Notes: generated by a model not told the origin, from the sequence alone. A stretch of DNA of 64,000 nt from Flavobacterium sufflavum (GCF_004016525.1 NZ_SACJ01000012.1:57899-121898), one strand, 5' to 3'; shown: positions 53,313 through 62,211, counted from the first letter of the stretch. Program-made: numbers and translations.

Positions 53313-53899
53313 GAATCATTTCAGGAAAATACAAAGGAAGACGCATTAGCCCACCAAAAGGTTTACCTGTTCGACCTACAACCGATATGTCCAAAGAAGC
53401 TTTGTTCAATGTTTTAAACAATCATTTTAGTTTTGACAGTTTAAAAGTGTTGGACTTATTTGCCGGAACTGGAAATATCAGTTACGAATTTGCTTCTCGC
53501 GGAAGTTCACCTATTACTTCTGTTGATGGCGATTTTGGTTGTGTAAAGTTTATCAAACAAACGGCTACCGAATATGATTTTCCTATTGCTGCGACCAAAA
53601 GTGATGTCTTTAAATTTCTCGAAAAATGCAATGCTTCGTTTGATATTGTTTTTGCCGATCCTCCTTATGGATTAGACCAGGCTACTTTTGAAAAAGTGGT
53701 GTTACTTGTTTTCGAAAGAAACATTCTTAACCAGGATGGAATGATGGTTATTGAACATTCTAAATATACTAAGTTAGACCACTTGCCTAATTTCTCTTTT
53801 CAAAAAAGTTATGGCGGTTCGATTTTTAGTTTTTTCGAATTTGAATCGGAACAAGAATTAGAAGGTGATTCTTTAGAAAATGATGGCGAAGAAGAATAA
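53309..53899 (+). CDS. rsmD: 16S rRNA (guanine(966)-N2)-methyltransferase
   Basis: A 196-residue SAM enzyme that methylates G966 of 16S rRNA. MRIISGKYKGRRISPPKGLPVRPTTDMSKEALFNVL is the family N-terminus, DLFAGTGNISYEFASRG binds SAM and FADPPYGLD is the N6/N2-methyltransferase DPPY motif. It overlaps DUF3822 by 4 bp and is convergent with panE, with no gap. Confidence 0.93.
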   Translation: MRIISGKYKGRRISPPKGLPVRPTTDMSKEALFNVLNNHFSFDSLKVLDLFAGTGNISYEFASRGSSPITSVDGDFGCVKFIKQTATEYDFPIAATKSDVFKFLEKCNASFDIVFADPPYGLDQATFEKVVLLVFERNILNQDGMMVIEHSKYTKLDHLPNFSFQKSYGGSIFSFFEFESEQELEGDSLENDGEEE

Positions 53900-54832
53900 T
53901 TAAGAATTCAAACCTGAAGATAGTTTATCAAAAACCAACTGATAGGTTGGCGTCTCCACTTCATATTTTGCTCCTTCTTTAATTACAAATTCAGTTAAAG
54001 AAACTAATTCTGATTTATGTCCAGCTAAAATATCGCGGTGCATTGACGAAGTAGCATCTTGAGGTGATTTTTGTAATTTTTGAATGGTTTGCAAAATAAT
54101 GTCATTCGGAATAGCCAAACCTTTTACGGCAGCTACCAAAGTAATTTCATTTAGTAAAGCAACATAGAATTTTCTATTCGATTCCGAATTGACAATTTCA
54201 CCAATATTTTGATTGAGATAAGAAGTCGCCGAAGCCAAAGGGGATATAAAAATGAATTTCTCCCAAACAGTTTCCTCAATAGTATCCGATAAATGACTTT
54301 GAATTCCCGCATTTTCAAAAATAGATTGCAGTGCATTCAATTTAGAAAGTGGAGCCGTCATAGAACCAAAGAATAATTTTTCAAAATGTCCTAACTTTCT
54401 AATTACACCCGGAGATTTTATATAGGAAACAATATAAGCACAACCTTGTAAAACTTCGTTATCCGAAAAAAGGGTCTGAATGCGTTCGGGAGCATCTACA
54501 CCATTATATAAAGGTAGAATGACAGTACTTTTTTTGATACATTTTTGGATAGAAAGCAAACTTTCTTCGATATCATAGGTTTTGGTTGCACAAATGAGAT
54601 AATCTAATTTACCAATAACTTCAGGATCATTAGAAACTAATTTTGGAAAAGCAACAAATTCACTTTCATCTGAAATGACTTTTAATCCATTTGCAGCAAT
54701 TGCTTTTTGAGTTTCTGCACGAGCAATAAATACAATCTCGATTGATTCAGATTCAGCATAGGCTTTAGCTAAAAGTCCGCCGAAATAACCACCTACTCCA
54801 CCCAATCCTAAAATTCCAATTCTTATTTGCAT
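53900..54832 (-). CDS. panE: 2-dehydropantoate 2-reductase
   Basis: A 310-residue NADPH enzyme of pantothenate synthesis, reducing ketopantoate. IGILGLGGVGGYFGGLLAKA binds the cofactor, GKLDYLICATKTYDIE follows, KFIFISPLASATS carries the catalytic Lys region, and HRDILAGHKSELVSLTEFVI is the substrate-site Ser/Glu segment. Relatives with other keto-acid substrates exist, so the exact substrate is from family resemblance. Confidence 0.86.
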   Translation of the reverse strand: MQIRIGILGLGGVGGYFGGLLAKAYAESESIEIVFIARAETQKAIAANGLKVISDESEFVAFPKLVSNDPEVIGKLDYLICATKTYDIEESLLSIQKCIKKSTVILPLYNGVDAPERIQTLFSDNEVLQGCAYIVSYIKSPGVIRKLGHFEKLFFGSMTAPLSKLNALQSIFENAGIQSHLSDTIEETVWEKFIFISPLASATSYLNQNIGEIVNSESNRKFYVALLNEITLVAAVKGLAIPNDIILQTIQKLQKSPQDATSSMHRDILAGHKSELVSLTEFVIKEGAKYEVETPTYQLVFDKLSSGLNS

Positions 54833-54855
54833 AATACAATATCAATTAAAAAAAT

Positions 54856-54918
54856 AACCATTAAGAAATTTAGAAAATTAAGCCTTTTGACTTAATGAAA
54901 CTTAATTTCTTAATGGTT
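54856..54918 (-). terminator. Long stem-loop downstream of the RNase P RNA gene
   Basis: Arms AACCATTAAGAAATT (54856-54870) and AATTTCTTAATGGTT (54904-54918) are perfect over 15 bp, with an inner ATTAAG/CTTAAT pair. On the minus strand T-rich sequence follows. It probably ends rnpB transcription, in addition to the T run directly after the RNA. Confidence 0.65.
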
Positions 54919-54940
54919 TTATTTTTGTTTTAAATAAAAA

Positions 54941-55269
54941 ACAGACCTATAAGCCGGATTCTGTATTCGCCGAGGCGAACCCTTATCATTTATCTAGCCT
55001 TGTTGTTACCAACAAGATCAAGCTACCTACCCTTCAGCAACGGACGAGAAATCCTTTTTATCCCGATAGCTATCGGGAGCTGATATACTTGGTATTTCAC
55101 CGCATAGAGTTTACCTGGTTTCACTACAGCATTACCTGTACATACTTTCTGTTGCACTTGTCCTATCTCGTCCCGAAAGACGAAATGACGGGTGTTACCC
55201 GCTATGCTTCTCTGTGGTGTCCGGACTTTCCTCTCTCCGCCAAGGCGAACAGCGATAAGGCGGTCTGTG
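54941..55269 (-). ncRNA. rnpB: RNase P RNA
   Basis: About 329 nt on the minus strand, the catalytic RNA that removes 5' leaders from pre-tRNA. Conserved segments in order: GAGGAAAGTCCGGACACC near the 5' end, ACAGAAA, GGTAAACTC, GGGTAGGTAGCTTGA, AGATAAATGA, and ACAGAATCCGGCTTAT at the 3' end; ACAGACC and GGTCTGT close helix P1. The ends are set by P1 and by a promoter -7 box at 55273-55280. Two palindromic units sit in peripheral regions: 55061-55078 (18 bp, perfect) and 54966-54979 (TTCGCC/GGCGAA). Confidence 0.93.
55061..55078. repeat. Perfect 18-bp palindrome inside rnpB
   Basis: TCCCGATAGCTATCGGGA equals its own reverse complement. It lies in the RNA between the segments matching the E. 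coli CAAATAGG and GGGTAGG regions, i.e. the peripheral P13/P14 area. Confidence 0.85.
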
Positions 55270-55272
55270 CGG

Positions 55273-55303
55273 CAAAAGTACAATAATTAAACCATGGTAA
55301 CAA
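55273..55303 (-). promoter_or_regulatory. rnpB promoter
   Basis: On the minus strand TTG (55301-55303), 20-bp spacer, TACTTTTG (55273-55280) followed by C; the start point would fall about 5-7 nt downstream, at the 5' end of helix P1. Confidence 0.75.
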
Positions 55304-55397
55304 GTCTGGCAAAACTACTTTAACAAGCATTTTGCAACACATTAAAAATAAAATGGTTATATTTAAGTATGTTTTAACCTTTAAAATATTTAACATC

Positions 55398-55697
55398 ATG
55401 GACACTATATATCACTACGATTCAGTTTCAAAAGCCTTGGACGAATTGAACGAAAATGGATTTAATTACGATTTCAATCAACATGAAGATGATATTCTGA
55501 AAAATCCCGACAATTATGAAATCAGACATATCTATCGTTATGAAGGAGAATCCAATCCTGACGACGAAGCGATTGTTTTTGGTATCCAATCAAAGTCAGG
55601 AAAAAAAGGAGTTTATGTGGCCGGATTTGCTGCCAATTCGATAAACGAAACCGCTCAACTTTTATTAAACATCAGTATAAAAGCCCGAAGAAAATAG
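55398..55697 (+). CDS. Small conserved protein of unknown function
   Basis: A 99-residue acidic protein starting MDTIYHYDSVSKALDELNENGF; an in-frame start 66 bp upstream is rejected because it would translate the leader. Segments RHIYRYEGESNPDDEAIVFGIQS and KGVYVAGFAANSINETAQLL look conserved in Flavobacteriaceae, where similar short proteins have been labelled phosphoribosylpyrophosphate synthetase without visible PRPP motifs. I do not accept that name. It lies alone between rnpB and dnaX. Confidence 0.6.
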   Translation: MDTIYHYDSVSKALDELNENGFNYDFNQHEDDILKNPDNYEIRHIYRYEGESNPDDEAIVFGIQSKSGKKGVYVAGFAANSINETAQLLLNISIKARRK

Positions 55698-55733
55698 AAA
55701 AACGAATCTATTCTTTTTATTTGGAATTCGGAA

Positions 55734-55765
55734 TTTGGTTTTTGGTTTTTCAAATCCTATATTTG
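55734..55765 (+). promoter_or_regulatory. dnaX promoter
   Basis: TTTG (55734-55737), 20-bp spacer, TATATTTG (55758-55765) followed by C; the ATG is 19 bp downstream. The -33 box lies in a TTTGGAATTCGGAATTTGG word tract. Confidence 0.7.
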
Positions 55766-55784
55766 CTTTCGAATTACAATTTCT

Positions 55785-56870
55785 ATGGAACAATTTATAG
55801 TATCAGCCCGTAAATACCGCCCACAAACATTTAATGATGTTGTAGGACAAAAGGCAATTACTAATACATTGCTCAACGCCATAGATAACAACCATTTAGC
55901 TTCGGCACTCTTATTTACAGGACCACGTGGTGTTGGAAAAACTACTTGTGCCAGAATTCTGGCTCGAAAAATCAATCAGCCTGGTTATGATGATCCTAAC
56001 GAAGACTTTGCTTTTAATGTTTTCGAATTAGATGCTGCATCAAACAACTCTGTTGACGATATTCGTAATTTAATTGACCAGGTTCGTATTCCGCCACAAA
56101 CCGGAAAATACAAAGTCTATATTATAGATGAGGTACACATGTTGTCATCGGCAGCTTTTAATGCTTTTTTGAAAACATTAGAAGAACCACCAAAACATGC
56201 CATTTTTATTTTGGCTACGACCGAAAAACACAAAATCATTCCAACGATTTTATCGCGTTGTCAAATATTTGATTTCAAAAGAATTACCGTAAAAGATGCT
56301 AAAGAACATTTAGCCGAAGTAGCACAAAGTCAAGGGATTGTTTTTGAAGATGATGCTTTACACATTATTGCTCAAAAAGCTGATGGTGCTATGCGTGATG
56401 CTTTGTCTATTTTTGACAGAGTGGTTTCTTATTGTGGAAGCAATTTGACCCGTCAGGCCGTTACCGAAAACCTGAATGTTCTGGATTATGAAACTTACAT
56501 TAGTGTAACCGATTTAATCTTAGAGAATAAAATTCCTGATTTATTGATGGCTTTCAATGATATTCTTTCAAAAGGATTCGATGCGCATCATTTTGTAGCC
56601 GGATTAGCTTCACACTTTAGAGATTTATTGGTAAGCAAAACACCTTCCACCTTAAGCTTATTAGAAGCGGGTGAACAGGCTCAAAAAATGTATGGCGTTC
56701 AGGCTCAAAAATGCTCTCAGGAATTTCTTTTACAAGGAATTGCAATTGCCAATGAATGTGATTTAAAATACAAATTAAGTCAAAATCAGCGTTTACTTGT
56801 AGAACTTTGCCTGATGCAATTAGCCTCTATCACTTTTGATGGAGAAAAAAAAAAGCTGAGTCCTTTATAA
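55785..56870 (+). CDS. dnaX: DNA polymerase III subunit gamma (short DnaX product)
   Basis: The zero frame gives 361 residues: the clamp-loader AAA+ ATPase with Walker A GPRGVGKT (46-53), DEVH box at 115-118, sensor segment ATTEKHKIIPTILSRCQ, and collar domain III to about 350. The four-Cys zinc module of E. coli DnaX is absent: the stretch after ARILARKIN has no cysteines. The frame stops at TAA 56868-56870, five codons after a run of ten A (56845-56854). A -1 shift at GAA-AAA-AAA-AAG would continue into the next feature, giving 567 residues. Confidence 0.9.
   Translation: MEQFIVSARKYRPQTFNDVVGQKAITNTLLNAIDNNHLASALLFTGPRGVGKTTCARILARKINQPGYDDPNEDFAFNVFELDAASNNSVDDIRNLIDQVRIPPQTGKYKVYIIDEVHMLSSAAFNAFLKTLEEPPKHAIFILATTEKHKIIPTILSRCQIFDFKRITVKDAKEHLAEVAQSQGIVFEDDALHIIAQKADGAMRDALSIFDRVVSYCGSNLTRQAVTENLNVLDYETYISVTDLILENKIPDLLMAFNDILSKGFDAHHFVAGLASHFRDLLVSKTPSTLSLLEAGEQAQKMYGVQAQKCSQEFLLQGIAIANECDLKYKLSQNQRLLVELCLMQLASITFDGEKKKLSPL
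56845..56855 (+). promoter_or_regulatory. A10-G slippery site in dnaX
   Basis: Ten A followed by G, containing the A-AAA-AAG heptamer used for -1 frameshifting in E. coli dnaX. It is also long enough for RNA polymerase slippage as in Thermus dnaX. GGAG precedes it directly. Confidence 0.65.
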
Positions 56871-57487
56871 TTCCACCTACTTATTTTAGAAGAAATGATT
56901 ATTCAATAGTAGATCAATCTAAAGCTATAGAAAAAGCAGTTTCTGCTCCTGCAATTCCTCAAAAAGAAGTTGCAACTGAAACTCCAGCTGCTGTAATTCC
57001 TAAAAAAACTGAACCAACAGGACCACAATTTTCTGCATTATCATTATCCAGTATTCGTGCCAAAAAAGCATTAGAAGACAACAAAAAAGTTGTAGTAAGA
57101 GAAACCGTTGATTTGCCAACTGAAGCTTTTACGGAAACAGAAATGCTTCTGCAATGGACAAATTACGCTAAAAGACTAGGTGACAAAGGTTTCAGAATTA
57201 TGGAATCTTTATTACTTATTAACGATCCTGTTTTAAACGGAACAACCATTAACATCGAATTACCAAATGAAGGTTCCAAATTGGATTTCGAGAAAGAAAT
57301 GAATGCTCTTTTAGGACATCTTAGAGGACATCTTCACAATCATAATATCAATATTGAAGTGATTGTAAACGAAAATGTGTCCATTAAAAAAGCTTTAAAC
57401 GATCAGGACAGATACAATCGTTTACATGAAATTAATCCAAATATTGATCTGTTAAGAACAACATTTGGATTAGATTTAAATGCTTAA
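56855..57487 (+). CDS. dnaX: DnaX tau-like C-terminal extension (reached by frame change)
   Basis: This frame, -1 relative to the gamma frame, is open for 210 codons from the A10 run to the TAA at 57487. It begins AESFIIPPTYFRRNDYS, passes a Pro/Lys/Ala-rich linker (about 55 residues) and ends with a compact domain (FTETEMLLQWTNYAKRLGDKGFRIMESLLLINDP ... DLLRTTFGLDLNA), typical of the tau region that binds polymerase or helicase. It has no start codon near the gamma stop, so it is expressed only by -1 frameshifting, by transcript slippage adding one A, or the genome sequence has lost one A. Confidence 0.8.
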   Translation, partial: AESFIIPPTYFRRNDYSIVDQSKAIEKAVSAPAIPQKEVATETPAAVIPKKTEPTGPQFSALSLSSIRAKKALEDNKKVVVRETVDLPTEAFTETEMLLQWTNYAKRLGDKGFRIMESLLLINDPVLNGTTINIELPNEGSKLDFEKEMNALLGHLRGHLHNHNINIEVIVNENVSIKKALNDQDRYNRLHEINPNIDLLRTTFGLDLNA

Positions 57488-57491
57488 TTTT

Positions 57492-58079
57492 TCAGTTTTT
57501 TTCCCTATCTAAAATCTTGCTTTCTATTCGGGTGTCTGGAATTAACCACATTAAGGCAACTGTTAAATAAATTGCCAATGAAATCCATTGATAGAAAAAG
57601 GAGAAAATAATAGCCACAAGATACAACCCCTGAGATAATTTCCCTTTTGAATCTTTACCAACAGCCTTTGCTAAAAAAGATTTTTCTCCATCATAACATA
57701 TAATCGAGTTTTGTAAAACCACAAATGCAATTGCCGACATAAAAAGTACAATTCCATAAACTGTTACAGTAGCTTTCGCAAAATCATGCTCACCCATCCA
57801 GGCAGTAGAAGCCGGAATTAAAGACAACCAAAAGAGCAAATGAAGATTTGCCCATAGAATTCTTCCATTGACTCTTGTAGCACTATGTAATAAATGATGG
57901 TGATTGTTCCAATAGATTCCCACATAAATAAAACTCAATACATAACTGATAAATACCGGAAAAAGGGTTAGCAAATCGGTAAAATGTTCTCCTTCTGGAA
58001 CTTTTAATTCTAAAACCATAATGGTAATGATGATGGCTAAAACCCCATCACTAAAGGCTTCTAATCTAGTTTTATTCAT
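57492..58079 (-). CDS. TMEM175-family potassium channel-like protein
   Basis: A 195-residue membrane protein with five or six helices. The first helix carries the FSDG signature (RLEAFSDGVLAIIITIMVLELKVP, residues 5-29) that lines the pore in TMEM175 channels. It lies 7 bp downstream of ppx, so it is the last gene of the polyphosphate operon. A role in K+ or charge balance during polyphosphate turnover is inference from position. Confidence 0.82.
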   Translation of the reverse strand: MNKTRLEAFSDGVLAIIITIMVLELKVPEGEHFTDLLTLFPVFISYVLSFIYVGIYWNNHHHLLHSATRVNGRILWANLHLLFWLSLIPASTAWMGEHDFAKATVTVYGIVLFMSAIAFVVLQNSIICYDGEKSFLAKAVGKDSKGKLSQGLYLVAIIFSFFYQWISLAIYLTVALMWLIPDTRIESKILDREKN

Positions 58080-58086
58080 AAATTAA

Positions 58087-58977
58087 TTATATTTTACCAA
58101 AATACATGGCCTTAACAATACCATCTGAAAGTCCAATTTTAGGAACATAGATGTTTCTGGCTCCACTCCATTTCATCGCATTAAGATAAATACGAACAGC
58201 AGGAATAATTACGTCGGCACGATCAGGATTCAAACCTAATTCAGAAATTCTTTGATTGTATGTTAACGAATTTAAAAATGCATATTGGGAATTGATATAC
58301 AAATAAGACAATGGCTTATCCTGCATTTTTCCGGACATTTTAAATAATTTATTGATATTTCCTCCCGAACCTATTAAGGAAACTTCGTCAAAATCGGTAG
58401 TATTGATTTTAATCCACTTTTCAATTTCTTCCCATACCACATCGCAAACCATTTCATTCAATAAACGAACGGTGCCTACTTTGAACGATCTTGAGTTTAC
58501 TATTTTACCATCAGAAAACAAGGTAAATTCAGTACTACCACCACCTACATCTACAAATAAATAGGTTTTATCCGTTTTTAACAAATGATGTAAATCAGTC
58601 GATGCTATGATGGCAGCTTCTTTTTTACCATCTATAATTTCAATTTTTATATCGGCTTTTTTCTTAATTAGTGCTACTACTTCTTTACCGTTATAAGCCT
58701 CACGCATGGCCGAAGTTGCAAAAGCTTTGTATGATTCCACTTTGTGTACCTTCATCAAAAGATTAAACGCTTTCATCGCATCAACCATTCGATCTGAATT
58801 TTCAGCCGAAATTTCTCCTACGGTAAAGGCATCCTGACCTAAACGGATTGGCACACGTACCAGAGCACTTTTATTAAATTGGGTTTCTTTTCCTTCTTGC
58901 TCAACAATATTGACAACTAATAAACGCATGGCATTAGATCCAATATCGATGGCGGCGTATTTTTTAATTTTAATCAT
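58087..58977 (-). CDS. ppx: Ppx/GppA phosphatase (exopolyphosphatase)
   Basis: A 296-residue actin-like-fold phosphatase that removes terminal phosphates from polyphosphate or hydrolyses pppGpp. AAIDIGSNAMRLLVV is phosphate-loop 1, ATSAMREAYNG contains the general-base region, DVGGGSTEFTLF is phosphate-loop 2, and LIGSGGNINKLF follows. It is the short, single-module form. It lies 31 bp after ppk1. Confidence 0.9.
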   Translation of the reverse strand: MIKIKKYAAIDIGSNAMRLLVVNIVEQEGKETQFNKSALVRVPIRLGQDAFTVGEISAENSDRMVDAMKAFNLLMKVHKVESYKAFATSAMREAYNGKEVVALIKKKADIKIEIIDGKKEAAIIASTDLHHLLKTDKTYLFVDVGGGSTEFTLFSDGKIVNSRSFKVGTVRLLNEMVCDVVWEEIEKWIKINTTDFDEVSLIGSGGNINKLFKMSGKMQDKPLSYLYINSQYAFLNSLTYNQRISELGLNPDRADVIIPAVRIYLNAMKWSGARNIYVPKIGLSDGIVKAMYFGKI

Positions 58978-59008
58978 TATTCCTTAATATATATTTTTAT
59001 CGTTTTGT

Positions 59009-61081
59009 TTAAAGAATAATTTCTTCTAACAACCCCACTTTTCTTTGATAATACTTGTAAGTTTCAATTTGTGCCCTAAATATATTTTTCCCGTCATTGC
59101 TACGGTATAGGTTATCCAATTTATAAGAATGAAAACGTGCTTTTACGTTTCCTTTCCACGCTATATCAAAGTTATCAATCAATTCGTTTTTAATATCCTG
59201 ATCATATATAGGACAGGTTACTTCGACTCTTCCGTCTAGATTTCGAGTCATAAAATCGGCTGAAGAAATATAAACTTCGGTTTGACCACCATTTCCAAAA
59301 ATATAAATACGCGAATGTTCCAGGTAATTATCAACAATACTTATGGCTTCAATATTTTCGCTCATCCCTTTTATTCCCGGAATCAAAGAACAAATTCCTC
59401 TGACTTCCAATTGGATTTTAACCCCAGCATTGCTGGCTTCATACAATTTATCTATCATATGAAAATCAGACAAACTATTCATTTTTAATTTCATATAAGC
59501 AACCCGACCTGCAAGCGCATGAGAAATTTCCCTGTCAATAAATTTGTAAAATCTGGAACGTGTGTAATGAGGTGAAACAATCAAATGTTTGTATCGATGC
59601 GACCTATAATTGATATTAAAAAAGTCGAAAATTTTTGAAATATCCTTCAGAATTTGTTGATGCGCAGTAAAAAGGGTCACATCAGTATAAATTTTGGCGG
59701 TAGCTTCATTGAAATTTCCTGTGGAAATAAAACCATAACGTCTTGTTTTTCCGTTTTCATTTCTTTCGATTACACATATCTTACTGTGTACTTTTAATCC
59801 TTTGATACCAAAAATAAGATCAATTCCTTCAGTTTGCATTTGTTCAGCATACGAAATATTAGAAGCTTCATCAAATCGGGCTTGCAATTCTATTTGAACC
59901 GTTACTTGTTTTCCATTTTTGGCAGCATTGATTAATGAGCTAATGATTTGAGAATTTTTAGCTAATCGGTATAAGGTTATTTTTATTGAAGTCACTTTTG
60001 GGTCCAAAGCAGCCTCTCTTAAAAATTTAGTTAGATAAGAAAACGACTGATAAGGAGCATGTAAAAGGTAATCTTTTTTATTGATTTTTTCTAAAAGACT
60101 ACCTTCCTGATTAAGTCCTGGTATAGGTAATGGTATGTTTTTTTTGTAAAGTAAATCATATCTTCCCAAGTTTGGAAACTCCATATAATCTCTCCTGTTA
60201 TGGTATCTTCCTCCCGGAATTATACTATCAGTAGAAACAATTTTCATTTTATCCAAGAAAAACTGCAAAGTATCTTCTTCAATTAATTGGTCATAAATAA
60301 AACGTACCGGCTCACCTATTCGTCTCTCTTTTACACTGGTAGATATTTTTTCAAGCATACTTTTGCTCATATCACTATCAATATCTAATTGAGCATCTCT
60401 ACTAATTTTAATCATGTGAGCAGCAATACTTTCACAATCAAAAATATTGAAGATACTTTTTAAATTGTGTCGAATTACATCATCAATAAGAATCACATAA
60501 TTCTTATTATCATAAGATGGTAAAACAACAAAACGATTGATTGTTTTGGGAATTTCTATTATAGCATAATGAACAGCCGCATTTTTTTTCATTACTAATT
60601 TCACGGCCAGATAACCAATATTGTCTTTCAACAAAGGGAATTCGGCTAAATCATTTAAGATAATAGTAACTAGTTCAGGACTTAAAGTCTGAATAAAGAA
60701 ATCTTTTAAGAAAATTTCCTGTTCAGTCGAAATCTCATTTTCGTTAATAATAAAGATATTTTCAGTTTGCAGTTTAGATTCAATATCTCTAAGAATGGCT
60801 AAACTTTCGGTCTGATGCTTTATTACTATTTCGGTAATATCTTTTACCAATTGTTGTGCCGATATCCCTCCTAATATTTTTTCTCCTGTTTTACCTGACA
60901 GGCTCAATCTACGAACAGCTGCAAATCGAACTCTAAAAAACTCATCTAAATTATTGGAGAAAATCCCTAAAAATCGTAATCTATCTAATAATGGTACCGA
61001 ATCGTCGGCGGCTTCTTGAAGTACTCTGGCGTTAAATGCTAACCAACTTTTCTCTCTATCAATATACTTTTGATCAAACAT
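59009..61081 (-). CDS. ppk1: Polyphosphate kinase 1
   Basis: A 690-residue enzyme that reversibly transfers the gamma phosphate of ATP to polyphosphate. The N-terminal domain starts YIDREKSWLAFNARVLQEA; the two PLD-like catalytic domains have GLKVHSKICVIER with the phosphorylated His and RRYGFISTGNFNEATAKIYTDVTLFTA near residue 455, and DFMTRNLDGRVEVTCPI near the C-terminus. It is 3 bp after sixA and is followed by ppx, so synthesis and breakdown genes share one transcript. Confidence 0.95.
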   Translation of the reverse strand: MFDQKYIDREKSWLAFNARVLQEAADDSVPLLDRLRFLGIFSNNLDEFFRVRFAAVRRLSLSGKTGEKILGGISAQQLVKDITEIVIKHQTESLAILRDIESKLQTENIFIINENEISTEQEIFLKDFFIQTLSPELVTIILNDLAEFPLLKDNIGYLAVKLVMKKNAAVHYAIIEIPKTINRFVVLPSYDNKNYVILIDDVIRHNLKSIFNIFDCESIAAHMIKISRDAQLDIDSDMSKSMLEKISTSVKERRIGEPVRFIYDQLIEEDTLQFFLDKMKIVSTDSIIPGGRYHNRRDYMEFPNLGRYDLLYKKNIPLPIPGLNQEGSLLEKINKKDYLLHAPYQSFSYLTKFLREAALDPKVTSIKITLYRLAKNSQIISSLINAAKNGKQVTVQIELQARFDEASNISYAEQMQTEGIDLIFGIKGLKVHSKICVIERNENGKTRRYGFISTGNFNEATAKIYTDVTLFTAHQQILKDISKIFDFFNINYRSHRYKHLIVSPHYTRSRFYKFIDREISHALAGRVAYMKLKMNSLSDFHMIDKLYEASNAGVKIQLEVRGICSLIPGIKGMSENIEAISIVDNYLEHSRIYIFGNGGQTEVYISSADFMTRNLDGRVEVTCPIYDQDIKNELIDNFDIAWKGNVKARFHSYKLDNLYRSNDGKNIFRAQIETYKYYQRKVGLLEEIIL

Positions 61082-61084
61082 TTT

Positions 61085-61570
61085 TTATTTTAAATCTTTT
61101 GGAATTATTATTTTTTTGGTTTTTCCTTTATTTATTTCTCCCCAATTATCAGTTTCAAATTGTAACGAAACAAAACCACTTGTAGGAACATTATCAATAA
61201 ATACGTCACCAAATTTATTAACAAAATTTGTAATGGCAGCATTATGTCCAAAAAGAATTACACTGTCAAATGTATTAGCACATGATTTAACAACAGTTTC
61301 CAATTGCCTTTCATCAAAAGTGTACAAATCGTCTTTATAAACGATATTCTCTATTGGATATAAAATATTTTGTGCAAAAATAACTGCTGTATCCGAGGCT
61401 CTTTTGGCTGGACTACTCCATATGATATATTTTTTAGGAATGTGTTTGTGAATATTTAAGGAGACTAAATGGGCATCTTGCAACCCACGTTGATCTAAAG
61501 GTCTATCAATATCTTTTAATGGCATATCCCAATTCGATTTTGCATGCCTGATTAATACTAAATTTTTCAT
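61085..61570 (-). CDS. sixA: SixA-type histidine phosphatase
   Basis: A 161-residue phosphohistidine phosphatase of the branch-1 histidine phosphatase superfamily. The catalytic motif is LIRHAKSNWD (R8, H9), followed by DIDRPLDQRGLQDA and SSPAKRASDTAVIFA, with the second His in LFGHNAAITNFVN. It is the first gene of the sixA-ppk1-ppx-TMEM175 operon. PPK1 works through phosphohistidine, so a link to phospho-His turnover is possible but unproved. Confidence 0.88.
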   Translation of the reverse strand: MKNLVLIRHAKSNWDMPLKDIDRPLDQRGLQDAHLVSLNIHKHIPKKYIIWSSPAKRASDTAVIFAQNILYPIENIVYKDDLYTFDERQLETVVKSCANTFDSVILFGHNAAITNFVNKFGDVFIDNVPTSGFVSLQFETDNWGEINKGKTKKIIIPKDLK

Positions 61571-62211
61571 GGAAAACGAATTTAAGTGAAATTAAATCTA
61601 AAACTGAAATCGAACTTACAATTTACAAAAGAAAAGCGAAAGATTCTGATTTTATTTTTTCCTTTTTTACTTCTATACCTTTTTCTTATTTCCTGCAAGA
61701 TAAATATCAATACTTTTTTATCAGAATTCAAATTCATCTAAATTTTATAACAATATTTCTTATGTTAAAAAAAAGTAATTAAAAACCTATAAAAATGCAT
61801 TTTATCTGATTTTTTATACACTTTGTCGATATTTTTTTTGGTAGATTAAAAAAAACAATCTAAGTTTGATTAAGATTTTAACATATATTTATAATAATTG
61901 AATCAAAAAAATAATTTTATCAAATCAACCTACTAATTCATAGTTCAAATTAAAATATAAAATCAAGTTCATTGTAATTTCAAAAAAGCTTTGTTAACTC
62001 ATGAAATTGTTGGCAAAAAAGTCTTTTAACGAGTTTTTTGGTTGTTGGTAGAGAAAAAACAACATATCGAAATATTTGTCTGTATTTTCGCCAAAAATTA
62101 AATTTGGCTAATTCAGCTTTATCAGAACTAAAAACTCAGCCCCAAAAAAAGCATCATTTAATCTCACAATTAAGCTTAAATAATGCCTATCATAAATTAA
62201 AAATTAATTGT
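61571..62211. other. 641-bp AT-rich intergenic region between sixA and the adhesin gene
   Basis: It contains no reading frame of note, no tRNA and no clear repeats. The two flanking genes diverge. Its right part holds the adhesin promoter; the left part is very rich in A and T. Confidence 0.6.
62075..62106 (+). promoter_or_regulatory. Promoter of the giant adhesin gene
   Basis: TTTG (62075-62078), 20-bp spacer, TAAATTTG (62099-62106) fits the consensus well and gives a 5' leader of about 100 nt. Confidence 0.65.

Noticed and set aside
55023..55283. An 86-codon open frame on the minus strand
   Set aside because: It lies wholly within the RNase P RNA gene and reflects conserved RNA sequence, not protein.
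55785..57487. dnaX as a plain pseudogene
   Set aside because: It is an essential gene, both frames are intact and domain-like, and the break is exactly at an A10 run, so recoding or a sequencing error is more likely.
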